Positions 12,226 to 24,538 are shown, counted from the first letter of the stretch. The stretch: DNA of 64,000 nucleotides from Aquarana catesbeiana (GCF_042186555.1 NC_133328.1:494224812-494288811); one strand, 5' to 3'. The notes: generated by a model not told the origin, from the letters alone. Translations and numbers: made by a program.

Positions 12226-12638
12226 ACTTGAACACAATCACGTATATATATATGATTGTGTGGCAAGTGGTTGCGTCATCATTACCATTTTATGATGTGT
12301 GCACTTTCAATTAATGTTTTTATTATTATTATTACTACTTTACAAAAATTTATATAGTGGCAACCGTTTGTGGAGCCTTTCCAAAAAAAAATGGAGACAG
12401 TACCAGTTCTAGTCCTTCTTCAGCTCCCACTACCCAAATAAACCCATTGACCCAGATTCTACTTTTCTGAATTCAGATCAACTAAAATATGTTGTCTGGT
12501 TGCTTGGCCTGGGGTAAATGTACATCACTATTGCCCTTTGTGGTGACTGGCATGTGGTTCTGTATAATAAATAATAATGTTCATGACTTATATGAATTTA
12601 AAATAAATAAATAAATACATCTTTGCATTTTCATCTAG

Positions 12639-12717
12639 ACAAATGAAAGAAACTCAATCATTGGTGACAATTATCGGTGGCCAATACCAGTTCCATACTA
12701 CTTAGAGGACAGCTTGG
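12639..12717 (+). CDS. MEP1B: MEP1B exon 5 (activation site, start of mature protease)
   Basis: A 79-base exon with acceptor ATCTAG and donor GTATGT. It reads TNERNSIIGDNYRWPIPVPY, then YLEDSL. The R-N bond in ERNSIIG corresponds to the known tryptic activation site of meprin beta, so mature enzyme would begin NSIIGDNYRWP. Retention of Arg suggests the same activation by trypsin-like proteases (inference). It ends one base into a Gly/Asp codon, matching the next exon. Confidence 0.93.
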
Positions 12718-12862
12718 GTATGTTTTTAAACAACAGATGTAGACATGTGATTGATTATATACTGTTGTGGTATATTCTGTTATATGCAGGGCTTTTTTTC
12801 AGCAGGAACGCGGGGGAACGCATTCCGGCACCTCCAGCACCGAATGTATGTAATAGCATGGG

Positions 12863-13277
12863 GTGTGGGGTGTGCTGGAGGGTCTATTGATGTTGGCTGC
12901 TGGGGATCTATTGTCACTGGTGGGGGATGTGATTTTGTGTGAGGGTCTATTGTTGCTGATGGGGAATCTATTGTTGCTGGGGGGGTCTTATGTTGCTGGA
13001 AGGGATCTACTGTTGAGGGAGAGGTCTATTTTTATTGGCTGCTGGAAGATCTATTGATGCTGGCTGCTGGGAGATCTGTTGTTGCTGCTGGGGAGGGGGT
13101 CTAATGTTGCTTGAGTGGATATTTTGTTACTGGGTGTGATATTTTATTGGGGTGGGTCACTGTTGCTGCAGGGAATCTATTGTTGTTGGGGTGGAGTCCA
13201 TTGTTGCTGGGGGAGTCTATTGTTGTGTGGAGATCTATTGCTGGGATTCTATTGTTGCTGGCTGCAGGGGATCTATT
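12863..13277. repeat. Degenerate minisatellite, (G)GGGATCTATTGTTGCTG units
   Basis: About twenty imperfect tandem units of roughly 18-22 bp, each built from GGGATCTATTGTTGCTG with variable G runs. Reading frames through it are consequences of the repeat and not genes. Confidence 0.8.
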
Positions 13278-14002
13278 TTACTGCTTTTCTTTTTATCATT
13301 AACATGTTCCATACAAATGATTTAGCACCACAAAATGATACTTGTTTCTGGATTCTCTAAAAGGTGCAGTACTGGTAGGTGGGTAGGGGGTGGAATCAAG
13401 GGACGGTGGTCAGAGATGAGTAGGGGGCAGAGAGAAGGGGTGACTCAGACGGGGGGAGTTCCTGCACCTATTCTACGAGAAAAAAATCCCTGGATATATG
13501 TTTATGTATATTTGTGTAAATTGGTTTTTCCTTAGGAGATTCAAAGAGTTACTTAAAACAGAAATTCAAATTAATATTTAAAGCTTTTAATAATATATCA
13601 TATAATATCATTTGACTCCCTTTAATCCCAGCATAACCATTTTTCTTGTCTATTTTTTCCTTAAAACAAACCTGTCATCTGTAGATCCATTCTATATATT
13701 TATATACTGTATATTTATAGTTTTTTCCTGTAAATAATAAGTTAGTGCTTCCCTTTTCTGCTTCAGAAACTAGTACTTTGTGCCCCTTACATCACTGGTA
13801 CTAGTGATGGGCACCCTCACTGACCAATAGGGTGACTCAAGGAAAACTGTTTATAACTTCAGCAGCCAATAAACCTTGTTCTTCTAATACTTTTGACATA
13901 TTGGTTAAATTAAAGATAACCTCTGCTTTTTTCATTGTATGCAGTTTTAATGGACTGTATGTTTAACAGACTTATGCCATGTAGACAAGCTCAAATGTTC
14001 GA

Positions 14003-14266
14003 TGTGAGCTTGTTGTCGGAAATTCCGACTGTGTGTATGCTCCATCGGCCATTTGCTGTCGGAATTTCCAACAACAAATGTTTGAGAGCTGGTTCTCAAA
14101 TTTTCCGACAACAAAACTTATACACAATTCCAATGCACAAAAGTCCACGCATGCTCGGAATCAAGCAGAAGAGCCGCACTGGCTATTGAACTTCATTTTT
14201 CTCGGCACGTCATACGTGTTGTACGTCACCGCGTTCTTGGCAATCGGAATTTCCGACAACAAGGCC
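14003..14266. repeat. Interspersed repeat with internal GTCGGAATTTCCGACAAC motifs
   Basis: The self-complementary motif GTTGTCGGAAATTCCGAC at the left, TGTCGGAATTTCCAACAAC in the middle, TTTTCCGACAAC, and CGGAATTTCCGACAAC at the right edge give an inverted-repeat structure of about 260 bp. Likely a MITE. No second full copy was seen in the window. Confidence 0.55.
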
Positions 14267-14815
14267 TAAGGACTCCCCATCCTATCTGAAAACACTGGGT
14301 GCCTTTATGGTCAATTACCAGTGTTGAGTTTGAAAGGAGTAAGTAACATGACTGTTACCAGATATGTCAGGGGACCGAGGGTAAGTATAAGCAGCTGTGT
14401 AGAGACTAACATTAAAGTGAACCTGTTACTTCTTCCTTGCATTGACAAAGCAAACGTTGTTTTAGGAGTAATTCTGCTGGTTTAAATGTACCTGTATTTA
14501 AACAAATATCTTAGACATAAATGTTATTTTTCAGACATAACATAAGGAATGGAAAAATCATTCTAATTTGAATAGATAGCTTAATATAAAAATAGTAAGA
14601 TATTATATAAAGTCACTAAGACATAGGAAGAAACAAGTCCCATCAATTTTATATTGCTCAGTTTTGATGCAATAATATTACTGTATTAGTCCATCAGTAA
14701 GTTCTTAATCTGTGCATAATCTTTTAGACTAGTAATTCTAAACATGGTTACATCATTTTTATTATATTATCTAACAGCAAAGAAAAAAATCTTTTCTTAT
14801 TTTCTTTTATTGCAG

Positions 14816-14933
14816 ACATCAATACCAAAGCACTTGTCTTAGAAGCTTTTGAACGTTACCGACTCAAATCTTGCATAGACTTCAAACCTTGGGAGGGGGA
14901 ACCAAATTACATCTCAGTATTCAAGGAAAGTGG
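14816..14933 (+). CDS. MEP1B: MEP1B exon 6 (astacin domain, N-terminal part)
   Basis: Acceptor TATTGCAG, donor GTATGA. It encodes DINTKALVLEAFERYRLKSC, then IDFKPWEGEPNYISVFKESG. The Cys in KSCIDF is the first of the four conserved astacin-domain cysteines, pairing in the family with the one in YNC near the domain end. This exon forms the N-terminal helix and first strands of the domain. It ends two bases into a Gly codon, matched by the next exon. Compared with remembered human beta it is collinear with no gap. Confidence 0.95.
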
Positions 14934-15339
14934 GTATGAAAACTTTAATTGTGCCCCTTACTTCATTTGAAATAAGTGTCTTGTCTATAATTTTCAAATC
15001 CTGGGGGGGGATTACGTTATATCATATATACGTTATAACATATAACTTATTCTTAATCGTGGTTTCAGGATTTGTGCAATTTTTCCTTACCGTGTACACT
15101 AAAGCCGACAAGTAATGTACAACTTGCCAATATTTTATATTACAGGGCTAAAAATTTCAAGTCCTGAGCTACTAGCCAGGCCTGAATAGTTACTCGCCAC
15201 CAGTTGCCCCACCCATCCCCTACCTTGCCTGCCTCTAATCCCACCCCTAAACACGCCCCCATTCATTATTTCATAAAATGACAATGTTAAATGTTTTATG
15301 CAGAATTAGGATAAAAATAAATAAATATTAACAACAACT

Positions 15340-15893
15340 TTATCAGTGCCCATCAGTGCAGCCTCATCAGTGCCCATCAATGCAGCCTATCAGTGCCCAT
15401 CAGTGCAGCATATCAGTGCCCATCAGTGCAGCATATTAGTGCAGCTTATCAGTGCCGCCTTATCAGTGCAGCCCCATTAGTGCAGCCTTATCAGTGCACT
15501 TCAATGCAGCCTTTTAGTACCCATCAGTTCAGCCTCATCAGTGCTCATAAATGCAGCCTCATCAGTGCCCATCAGTGCAGCCTTATCAGTGCCCATCAGT
15601 GCAGCCTTATCAGTGCCCATCAATGTAGCCTATCAGTGCCCATCAATGCAGCCTTATCAGTGCCCATCAATGCAGCCTTATCAGTGCCCATCAATGCAGC
15701 CTTATCAGTGCCCATCAGTGCAGCCTCATCAGTGCTCATCAATGCAGCCTGTCAGTGCCTATCAGTGCCCATCAGTGCAGCATCATCAGTGCCCATCAAT
15801 GCAGCCTATCAGTGCCCTCCATCACTGCAGCCTAATCAATGCTCATCAATGCAGCCTCATCATGCCCATCAGTGCAGCCTCATTAATGCAGCA
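15340..15893. repeat. Minisatellite, about 24-bp unit (TCAGTGCCCATCAATGCAGC)
   Basis: Over twenty tandem units of TCAGTGCCCATCA(A/G)TGCAGCCTTA with length variants of about 18-26 bp. Long open frames rich in Ser, Ala, Pro and Gln run through it because the unit is often a multiple of three. There is no start context, splice support or homology, so I do not call a gene. Confidence 0.92.
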
Positions 15894-16674
15894 CAGGGAT
15901 CACAGGGAGGAGAGCAAGCCGGATCACACAGAGAGAGGATCTCCTGCTGTGACACACCTTGGATCTATAACGCGGGCCGCTGTCAAACAAAGTCCCGTCT
16001 CCTGGACCGGCTCCTATGATAGACATCACACTACTTCAATTTCCTGGCATTGGACCAGTGTGCTGTCTATCATAGGCGACAGTCCGGGAGGCAGGACTTT
16101 GACGGCGGTCGGCGTTTTAGGTCCAAGCTATGTTACAGGAGTTCCCCTCTCTGTGTGATCCAGCCGTGTTATAATACATCCAAATTCATGTAAACTGTGC
16201 ATCTGTCCCCACCATATACAGGGCCTTTAAAAAAAAATTATTTTGTTTTTACATAGATCAAATAAATGCAGTTTTCTTATATCAAGCATTTTCTTTGAAT
16301 CATTATAATTATTTGTTATTATTCAAGAAAAGTAAAAGATAATGAGTATAGCTCAGACCAATCAGAAATAAAGTAAATTCTCAAAAACATTGGACATATC
16401 TCCACAAATTTAGGACAGCATTCCAAAGGGTGTGGATCTGTAAATAGGATTGAAATCGCTCACGCACAACTGATGTAGGTCTGCATGTAATTAATGATCC
16501 AACCAAATGATTTGCTTTCTCTCAGAAAGTAGACTTAAATGCACACTTCTTTCTATAAGCAAAGCAAACAGATACTCAGACCTATTAGATTTATGCGGCA
16601 GACAACAGCTTTAAAAAAAATGTATGTATAACAAAGATTCTTGATAATTAGGTTTTGTGGGAGGAAAGAAGGCA

Positions 16675-16856
16675 TTGGGATTGATTTACTAATACTGGAG
16701 AGTGCAACATTTGGTGCAGCTGTACATTGTAACCAATCAGCTTCTAACTTCAGCTTGTTCAAATAAACGTTGACAAAAAAAAACAGAAAGCAGATTGGTT
16801 TCTAATCTATGCACAGCTGCACCAGATATTGCACTCTCCAGTAAATTAACTCCATT
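16675..16856. repeat. Foldback MITE (GGGATTGATTTACTAA ends)
   Basis: Left arm contains ACTGGAGAGTGCAACATTTG and CAGCTGTACATTG; the right arm is the inverse (CAGCTGCACCAGATATTGCA, CTCTCCAGTAAATTAA). About 180 bp in total. A single arm of the same family is at 62,424-62,514. Confidence 0.82.
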
Positions 16857-16979
16857 GTCTGCATACATCTGCTAGTTTTCACCAAAAATTAAAAAGTGAA
16901 GATATGCTATGTTATAGTAGGGATTATTTAGAAGTGTTAATTTTGCCTGAAAAATCGACTTTTCCTGAAAATAGTAATA

Positions 16980-17642
16980 CAGTATCTCACAAAAGTGAGT
17001 ACACCCCTCACATTTTAGTAAATATTTTATTATATCTTTTCATGTTACAACACTGAAGAAATGACACTTTGCTACAATGTAAAGTAGTGAGTGTACAGCT
17101 TGTATAACAGTGTAAATTTGCTGTCCCCACAAAATAACTCAACACACAGCCATTAATGTCTAAACCGCTGGCAACACAAGTGAGTACACCTCTAAGTGAA
17201 AATGTTAGTGTTACAAGGTCTCAGGTGTGAATGGGGAGCAGGTGTGTTAAATTTGGTGTTATCGCTCTCACTCTCTCATACTGGTCACTGGAAGTTCAAC
17301 ATGGCACCTCATGGCAAAGAACTCTGAGGATCTGAAAAAAAGAATTGTTAATCTACATAAAGAGGGCCTAGAACAGAACAGACCTCGCCATGGTCGACCA
17401 AAGAAGTTGAGTGTGCGTGCTCAGCGTCATATCCAGAGGTTGTCTTTGGGAAATAGATGTATGAGTGCTGCCAGCATTGCTGCAGAGGTTGAAGGGTGAG
17501 GGGTCAGGCTGTCAGTGCTCAGACCATATGCCGCACACTGCATCAAATTGGTCTGCGTGGCTGTCATCCAGGAGGAAGCCTCTTCTAAAGATGATGCACA
17601 AGAAAGCCTGCAAACAGTTTGCTGAAGAAAAGCAGACTAAGG
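16980..17642 (+). mobile_element. 5' part of a Tc1-like element
   Basis: Begins after TA with CAGTATCTCACAAAAGTGAG, the same terminus as the element at 31,997-34,788, then a diverged N-terminal transposase frame: SEDLKKRIVNLHKEG, RPRHGRPKKLSVRAQRHIQR and SAASIAAEV (paired helix-turn-helix region). The second helix-turn-helix linker appears deleted. The DDE core and right terminus are missing; sequence changes abruptly to a group E end near 17,643. Broken and immobile. Confidence 0.85.
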
Positions 17643-17936
17643 ACATGGATTACCGCTCCCGGTTACAGGGAGCTGTGATCAGGGACAGTGTCATTAGGCA
17701 GAACGGGGAGATGCTTGTTTACATTAGCATCTCCCCGTTCTTCCTCACCGTGAGACGATCGTGGGTAAACCCGCAGACATCGGGTCCGTGGGACCCGCGA
17801 TCATGGTCACAGAGCTCCCGGCGGGCGAGCGCGCTCGCAAACCGCCTCTTAAAGGGCAACGTACAGGGACGTTAATCTGCCTGTACGTGCCCTTCTGCCG
17901 CAGTATATCTGCGTGAGGCGGTCAGGAAGTGGTTAA
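17643..17936. repeat. Right end of a group E (TTAA-CCACTT) element
   Basis: Runs to CAGTATATCTGCGTGAGGCG, then GTCAGGAAGTGGTTAA, matching the right end at 56,881 (GTACATCGGCGTGAGGCAGT...AAGTGGTTAA). It contains a hairpin from CGGGGAGATGCTTGTTTACA and its inverse around 17,705-17,742. A second similar end (GGGGCTGAAGTGGTTAA) closes at 18,010, so two truncated copies lie end to end. Confidence 0.75.
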
Positions 17937-18372
17937 AGCGACACATTGCTGTATCACAAAAAATGGCCTGATCATTAAGGGGGAAAATCTTTCGGGGCTG
18001 AAGTGGTTAAAAAAAGCATGTTTGAAGCAAGTGGAAACAAGGCCTTAGGGTGCCTAGGCACTTCTGTGTATACAGCTTCATAGCCTTATATCTGCCATGT
18101 GAAATTGAAGCCACTGTGCCTCTGAATGCCAGTCTCAGAAGATTTCAAGTGAGATCTGATCCTCTGTATGCCTTTTTTTTTGGGCAGAGCTTCCCAAGTT
18201 CATTTAATCTTTAGGGTCATACTGAGGCTAGTCAGTATACTCAGAAAAAAGGGGGCAGCACAAGACAATGGGACAATGTTTATATATATCATATTCATAC
18301 CTTTGCATTTTTTCAGAATGTATTACTACAGTATTGAGTAAAAAAATACCCATTCCTTTTCCTGTTATATAG

Positions 18373-18551
18373 ATGTTGGTCCTATATTGGGAATTTACGT
18401 AGAGGAAAGCAGCAACTTTCACTTGGTCAAAACTGTGACAGAATAGCTACAATTCAGCATGAGTTTCTCCATTCTCTGGGGTTTTGGCATGAACAATCAC
18501 GGGCTGACCGAGATGACTACGTCATAATTATGTGGGACAGAATCCAGAGTG
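18373..18551 (+). CDS. MEP1B: MEP1B exon 7 (zinc-binding catalytic motif)
   Basis: Acceptor TTATATAG, donor GTAAGA. It encodes CWSYIGNLRRGKQQLSLGQN, CDRIATIQ, then the astacin signature HEFLHSLGFWHEQSR (His codons at 18,458, 18,470 and 18,488), then ADRDDYVIIMWDRIQSG. The three His residues bind zinc and the Glu is the general base (family knowledge); all are present. The GC(W) and NC(DR) cysteines of the second domain disulfide are present. The astacin domain is split from exon 8 by an intron of about 5.5 kb. Confidence 0.97.
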
Positions 18552-19500
18552 GTAAGAGCTGTTATTTACAGTACATCTCTAACACAAGGTGAAGAACTGC
18601 TCTGACACCCTGCTCTTGTCTTTTTCTAAAGACTGGTTGTAGCACCTCACTGCAGGTTTTGCAGGAATTCAACAGTATGTTAATTCTGATCAGCCAGGGA
18701 AAGAGAAAGAACTGGACTTGAGGTTTGAAGGAAACTATTTTTTTTTTACTAAAGGTCTTACATCCCCTTGTTTAGACCAGGGGTCCCTACACAAAGTAGT
18801 CAGTCTTTGATTTACTAGAAACTGATCATGAGACTTGAGATAAATGATTCCTGAACTTTCCTTGTGTCTCTGTATCTACCTGGGTAATTCCTCCCTTCAC
18901 TCTGCACCTGTACCTTAATATATATAGGTAATAACCAGGTGCCCAGACAGTTACTTAACTCATACACCTGCTGCCAAACTAATTAGATTTAGGGCTCATT
19001 AACACCTGTCTGATCTGATGTGTTTCATGCATTAAATATCATGCAGTGTTAACTTGCATTATGTCTTGAGAAAAGAAGAAATTTGGGGGGACACTAGTGA
19101 AACTTATACCTGTCGTGTTACCAACTGAAAAAGGAATTATACAATAACATACACAATATAAGCTAGTGAAACCTCTTAAATCATATAAAACATTGAAGTG
19201 CAAAGTGTGAACCAATGTGAATAGAATAAACGTCCTTTGAACAGTTCATTAAATCTTCAATGATGTGTCTTCAATGAGACATACTGTGGAAAACCATCAC
19301 CAACTTGTAATGTTTCCAGACAAGCACACACCCGATGTGCTCAGTAGGATGTCCTACTCACCAGAGGGCCATGAACACTTAAGCTAAAAAGTAGGTCGAA
19401 TTGCGCTTAAGTGGTTAGGTCTTAGAACTTGCTTTGTTGGTCTTATGAATAGGTCAGAAGATTTTTCCTCCTATCCTCCTTTCCACCATGGTAACCCATT
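18552..19500. other. Intron 7, part before the L1
   Basis: Nothing recognised beyond AT-rich intron sequence. The 16-bp block that the L1 duplicated begins at 19,501. Confidence 0.6.
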
Positions 19501-19516
19501 GAAAATAAAAGAAGGG

Positions 19517-22500
19517 CAGAAGGTAGATACCTGATACTCATGGGTTATATAATGGATACAGCAATCACGGTGATTTCCTACTACGCTCCTAACAAACAAC
19601 CTACACCATTCCTCTCACATATATTACAAGTGATTAATACACACAAAATAGGAACAGTGATAATGTGCGGGGATTCGAACCAGGTCCTCCTCCCATTTCT
19701 AGATAAATCACCTTTTACACCATCCAAAATAACCTCTAGATTACCTTTTTCTCAACTTCTTTCCAAATACAATCTGGTAGATTCATGGAGAGAAAGTAAC
19801 CCAATGAAAAAGAAATTCACTTATTTCTCGCACCCTCATCAAACCTTCACCAGAATAGATCATATTTTTCTAACAATAGGAATGATACCAGAAATTATTG
19901 CATCAGATATAGTTCCGATTCCGTGGTCTGACCATAATGCAGTATACACTACTATAGCCTCAGCCATACCAAAAGCGCATGACCCAACGTGGTACTTACC
20001 GGACATAATGCTCAAACACCCACTACATCAGATGGCCATTGAACAAGCTTTAAAGGAATACATATCAATTAATAATACAACAGACATCTCCCCAATAACA
20101 CTGTGGGAAGCTCATAAGCCTGTCTTGCGTGGTACAATACAAAGACAAATGGCACTATTTAAACGGGAACGCAAAAATCTAGCAAAAAAACTAGAACTCA
20201 ATTTTAATGCAGCCTACATATCATTTCAAGATAATCCATCCCAGAGTACAAAATCTCATCTGGAAAAATCTAGATTGGAATACGATCTATTTCTCACTGA
20301 GTCAGTTGATAAATCCCTCAAACGCTCCAAACACAATTTCTACATGAATACAAACAAACCAGGTACATATTTGGCTCGGGCATTAAATTCAACTAACAAA
20401 TCTTTCAAACCAATACGTTTGAAATTATCAAAAAATGTTTACACTTGTAATCCAGTTAAAATAGTCCATAAATTTCACTCACATCTCGCAACTTTATACA
20501 AGACAAACAATGAATTTAATCCTACAGAGGCTGAATCCTTCTTCTCAAAAATAACCTTACCTGAGTTATCTCAGAATGAAAAAAGCAGTTTGGATGAGCC
20601 TATAACTATAGATGAAGTTGCTAACGCCATAAAAGACCTAAAACTTAACAAAAGACCAGGCCCAGACGGCTACTCAGCTTTATACTATAAAACATTCTCA
20701 GAAATACTCTCTCCCATTCTCACTGAAACTTTTAACAAACTTCTAGATGGACATTCTTTTCGGCAAGAAACACTAATGGCAATTGTTTGTATGATCCCAA
20801 AACCCCTTTCTGATGATACTTCCTGTGTGAATTATCGGCCTATCTCTCTGTTAAACCTCGATATTAAATTATTAGCAAAAATAATAGCAAAATGCCTCAA
20901 TAGCATTATAGGAAAATTAATACATAGAGATCAAGTAGGCTTCATGCCAAATAGACAGGCAGGCGATAATATACGCAGGGCAGTGTTATTGGCACATATT
21001 GCTAAAAAACGGAAAATCCCTTTATGTTTTCTATCTCTCGATATTAAGAGGGCATTTGACACAGTATCCTGGCAATATATGCAATATTCATTACAAAAAT
21101 GGGGTTTTGGACCCCACTTTTTAACATGGATCAAAGCATTATATAATAAACCCAAAGCCTACATAAAATATGCTGGATACAAATCTGAAGCCTTTAATAT
21201 CGAAAGAGGTACCCGACAGGGTTGCCCATTATCTCCCTTATTATTTGCCCTTATACTCGAACCCATGGCCCAATACATCAGAACAAACCAAACTATAACT
21301 GGCATTGAAGTAGGAGGTATTACACACAAATTATGTATATTTGCAGACGATATATTACTTTTTCTATCATCACCACAGGTCTCTGGTCCTAACTTAATAC
21401 CAGCTCTTGATGGATTTGCAGCCCTATCTGGCCTTATGATTAATCCTAAGAAATGCCTAGTGCTTAATATTTCACTCACAAACATGGAATTGATCCCGGC
21501 TAGGGCTGCACTCCCATTCACATGGGCAGTAAAATCAATCCCATATCTTGGAATTCATCTAACAGCATCTCATTCTGACTTATTCTCAACCAATTATCCT
21601 CCTGTATTAAGACAGATCACAAATCTAATAAAACAATGGTCGCAACTTCCTTTATCCTGGATAGGGAAGATTAATGCAATCAAAATGACTATCCTACCCA
21701 AATTGCTTTATCTATTCAGAGTCCTCCCTATTCCAATTCCTTCCTATTTTTGAGAATAGTACAAAAAAGAGCAACTTCGTTTATATGGGGCTCTTCTAAA
21801 CCACGTATACCTATACACACACTACATCTTCCCAAAAATAAAGGAGGCCTGGGATACCCTAATTTTACTAACTACTACAGAGCAGCACATTTGGCCAGTC
21901 TGTCCAAATACCATGCAAAACAGGAAATCCCATTATGGGTATTTATAGAGGCTTCAGAAAATGACCCTCTATTAATATCAAATTTATTATGGCTTGATCC
22001 TAAAGACCGCTTTAAAATTCATAATCCCATAACTAAACACTTCTTATCTCTCTGCGATAAACTAAAAACCAAATATCAGTTACAATCTCCACACAATCCT
22101 CTCCTTTCTTTTATCAGAAATCCGGCCTTTTATCCGGCATGGATCTACCCAAATTCTTTTAAAGCTTGGACAACATCAGGCATTCAGACACTAAATGACT
22201 TCATAGCATCTAAATCATTCCTTTCATTCCCATCGCTTAGAGAAAAATATGATCTACCAAACTCTGAGATATTTAGATATCTCCAAATCAAAAATTTCTA
22301 TACACCATTCCTAAAGGGGGATACACCATTATCCCAATTATCCATTTTTGAATCAATCTGTACAAAAGATCCATTTGCTAAAGGTACAATTTCATCACTT
22401 TATAATCAATTATATGGAGTAGCAAATCTTAATAGACCCTCTTACGTTCAGAGGTGGGAGGAGGACCTGGGACGAACTTTAGAAGACACGGACTGGTCTA

Positions 22501-23471
22501 ACATATGGCTCACATCTAAGTCATCTTCACCCAACATCTTAGCACTGGAGACAAATTATAAAGTCCTAACTCGCTGGTACCTTGTACCCGCTAGAGTGGC
22601 AAAATATTCACCTAATACCCCAGCTCTTTGTTTTCGAGGATGCCCAGAAATAGGTACATATTTACACATATGGTGGACGTGCCCAGTAATCCAAACCTTC
22701 TGGAAGGAAGTCTTCGTGATTGCATCTAAAATATTTAAAAAAATAATACAACCAGATCCATATTTAACTTTACTTAATCTAAAACCGGAATGGTTAACAC
22801 TCTCTCAATTCAAACTTATGATCCAACTAATAACGGCTGCAAAACAAACAGTGGCCAAGGCATGGAAATCTCCTACATTGGTGCTAGCAGAAACAATTCA
22901 CAGAATGAATAATACAATGTCCCATGCTAAGATGGTAACCATCAATCAAAATCAAATTCCAAAATTTGAAAAACTTTGGCATCCTTGGATAAAACAACAG
23001 TTCCTGTCAAACTTCAATGACTCTGTCCTGTTGCCATGGTAACAGATTAAATGACTTACAGAGACACCCATTCTAAGGCTTCAAAGAGAACTAAAAAGAA
23101 TAATAAACTGACGAGCGGGACAACCTTGTGGACCATACCTCTACCTTTCAACCCTTTTTCTTCTTTCTCTTTCCTTTTCTCCACCTTATGATTAAAGCTC
23201 ATTTTCAGAATTTATTTGACCTATATACACTCTACTTGTAAACAATATGTATAGTAGGTATAAATCATTTAAATACCTACAAAAGTAACTAAGGAAATGA
23301 TATATATCTTTAATTTAGGTTTACGTGAACCCAATGTTTAATATTTGAAATTTCATGATATTTACCTATATAAACCCTACTGTAAAACAATGAGCTTACT
23401 TTATAGATCCTTTTAAACTTACTTTATGTATCTTTATAACATTGTATACTCAATAAACTTCTTTTGACAAG
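19517..23471 (+). mobile_element. 5'-truncated L1-type non-LTR retrotransposon with 16-bp target duplication
   Basis: The body is flanked by the exact duplicate GAAAATAAAAGAAGGG at 19,501-19,516 and 23,472-23,487. It starts inside the endonuclease region, carries the reverse transcriptase and C-terminal domain, and ends with a 3' UTR of about 430 bp containing AATAAA (23,452-23,457). After that signal there are only about 14 bases (CTTCTTTTGACAAG) and no poly(A) tail. Sense orientation relative to MEP1B, inside intron 7. The clean duplication and almost open frame suggest a fairly recent insertion (inference). Confidence 0.93.
19540..23042 (+). pseudogene. L1 ORF2 fragment: endonuclease end, reverse transcriptase, C-terminal Cys motif; one frameshift
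   Basis: From the first Met the frame runs 737 codons. Residues 1-140 are the end of an AP-type endonuclease (SYYAPN, GDSN, RIDHIF, SDH at 130-132). About 355-640 is the reverse transcriptase, with RPGPDGYSALYYK, YRPISLLNLDIKLLAK, SLDIKRAFDTVSW, GTRQGCPLSPLLFALILEP and FADD at 601-604. The frame stops at 21,753 in a TTTTT run; the adjoining frame continues without break from 21,750 to 23,042 (430 codons) through IVQKRATSFIWG and the L1 motif C-x3-C-x7-H-x4-C (CFRGC...LHIWWTC). The open sequence extends about 20 bases upstream to the target duplication (GRYLI), showing that the truncation lies within the endonuclease. One length change in a T run explains the break. Not a host gene. Confidence 0.94.
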
Positions 23472-24040
23472 GAAAATAAAAGAAGGGGGGGAACCAATAG
23501 TGTAATGCTGTTTTATTTAAAAATACTTAAAAAACAATGCAAATGCTTGCTTTCATGTGTAGGTGCCTTGTCCCGGCACTAAGGATAGCCCGCATGAATG
23601 CTGGAGGGAACTGCCGCCACTCGGCTCACGCTCGAGTGTCAACGCCTGTTCCACTCCCGTGTAAACACAAAACCGGAAGCCAGGGACCCGGAAGTGACAT
23701 GACTGGAAGAGCGCCTCGATGTATGCTTCGTTTTACAACGTCATCAAGAAGCATCCCGGTCACTAGGTGGAAGATGCTAAATACCATGGGAGTGAAAGAT
23801 GGGGACAATTTTTCTGATGATGACTGCCTAAGATGGGAATTCTCTGTCTCTGTGAAGGGAAATCTCCATAGTGGAAAAGGGACAGCAAAAAGTAAACAAA
23901 AGCTTTCACTTTTATACAAAAAGAAAAAAACCTTACATACACTTTAAGTTCCTTTTTTTAATGAATGGCTTGCAAAATCTTTCAGTGACAGATGATTATG
24001 AGTTGGTTTTTGAAACATTACAATGTCCTTTCTTTCACAG

Positions 24041-24259
24041 GAACACAAGGCAATTTCAATACATATAATGATACAAGGTCCAACTCTCTAAATGTCCCAT
24101 ATGACTACACATCAGTTATGCATTACAGTAAGACAGCCTTTCAAATTGGCAGTGAACCCACTATTGTAACGCGGATAGAATCCTTCAGTGATGTCATTGG
24201 ACAAAGAATGGATTTCAGTGACTACGATCTTGAAAAGCTTAATCGTTTGTATAACTGTT
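24041..24259 (+). CDS. MEP1B: MEP1B exon 8 (astacin domain C-terminal half, Met-turn)
   Basis: Acceptor TTTCACAG, donor GTAAGT. It encodes TQGNFNTYNDTRSNSLNVPY, then DYTSVMHYSKTAFQIGSEP and DVIGQRMDFSDYDLEKLNRL, ending YNC. SVMHY (24,112-24,126) is the Met-turn with the Tyr that contacts zinc in astacins. The final Cys closes the first domain disulfide. One potential N-glycosylation site is NDT. Very close to remembered mammalian beta in this part. Confidence 0.97.
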
Positions 24260-24538
24260 GTAAGTATCTTAAGATATATTTTTATTTTATCATTTTCAAA
24301 TCCTGCAGAACTGCTATAACTGACCTCATTGGTGATTGTTAAGTAAAATACTTGTGTTTACCTCAACTGATAAGAAAAATTGATAGAAAAAGAAATTAGT
24401 TTACCCCTAGAGTCCCCAGGCCTTTATCTTCCTAGACCTCCTTGACTCCCAGAGTGTTTTCTTTTTCAGCAATGACTCACTCAACGTTTCACACAATATA
24501 CTGTATATTTGTAGTCTATCCTAATGTAAGTGTGACAT

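Noticed and set aside
15393..16158. Two overlapping open frames of about 205 codons rich in Ser, Ala, Pro and Gln
   Set aside because: Both run through the 24-bp minisatellite; no homology or splice context.
17311..17875. Open frames that might be a small gene
   Set aside because: The first is a truncated Tc1 transposase N-terminus; the second runs from it into a group E element end.
23537..23947. 136-codon open frame
   Set aside because: No homology and no exon signals; the segment ends in a TTAAAGTGTATGTAAGG-type MITE edge, so it is probably repeat.
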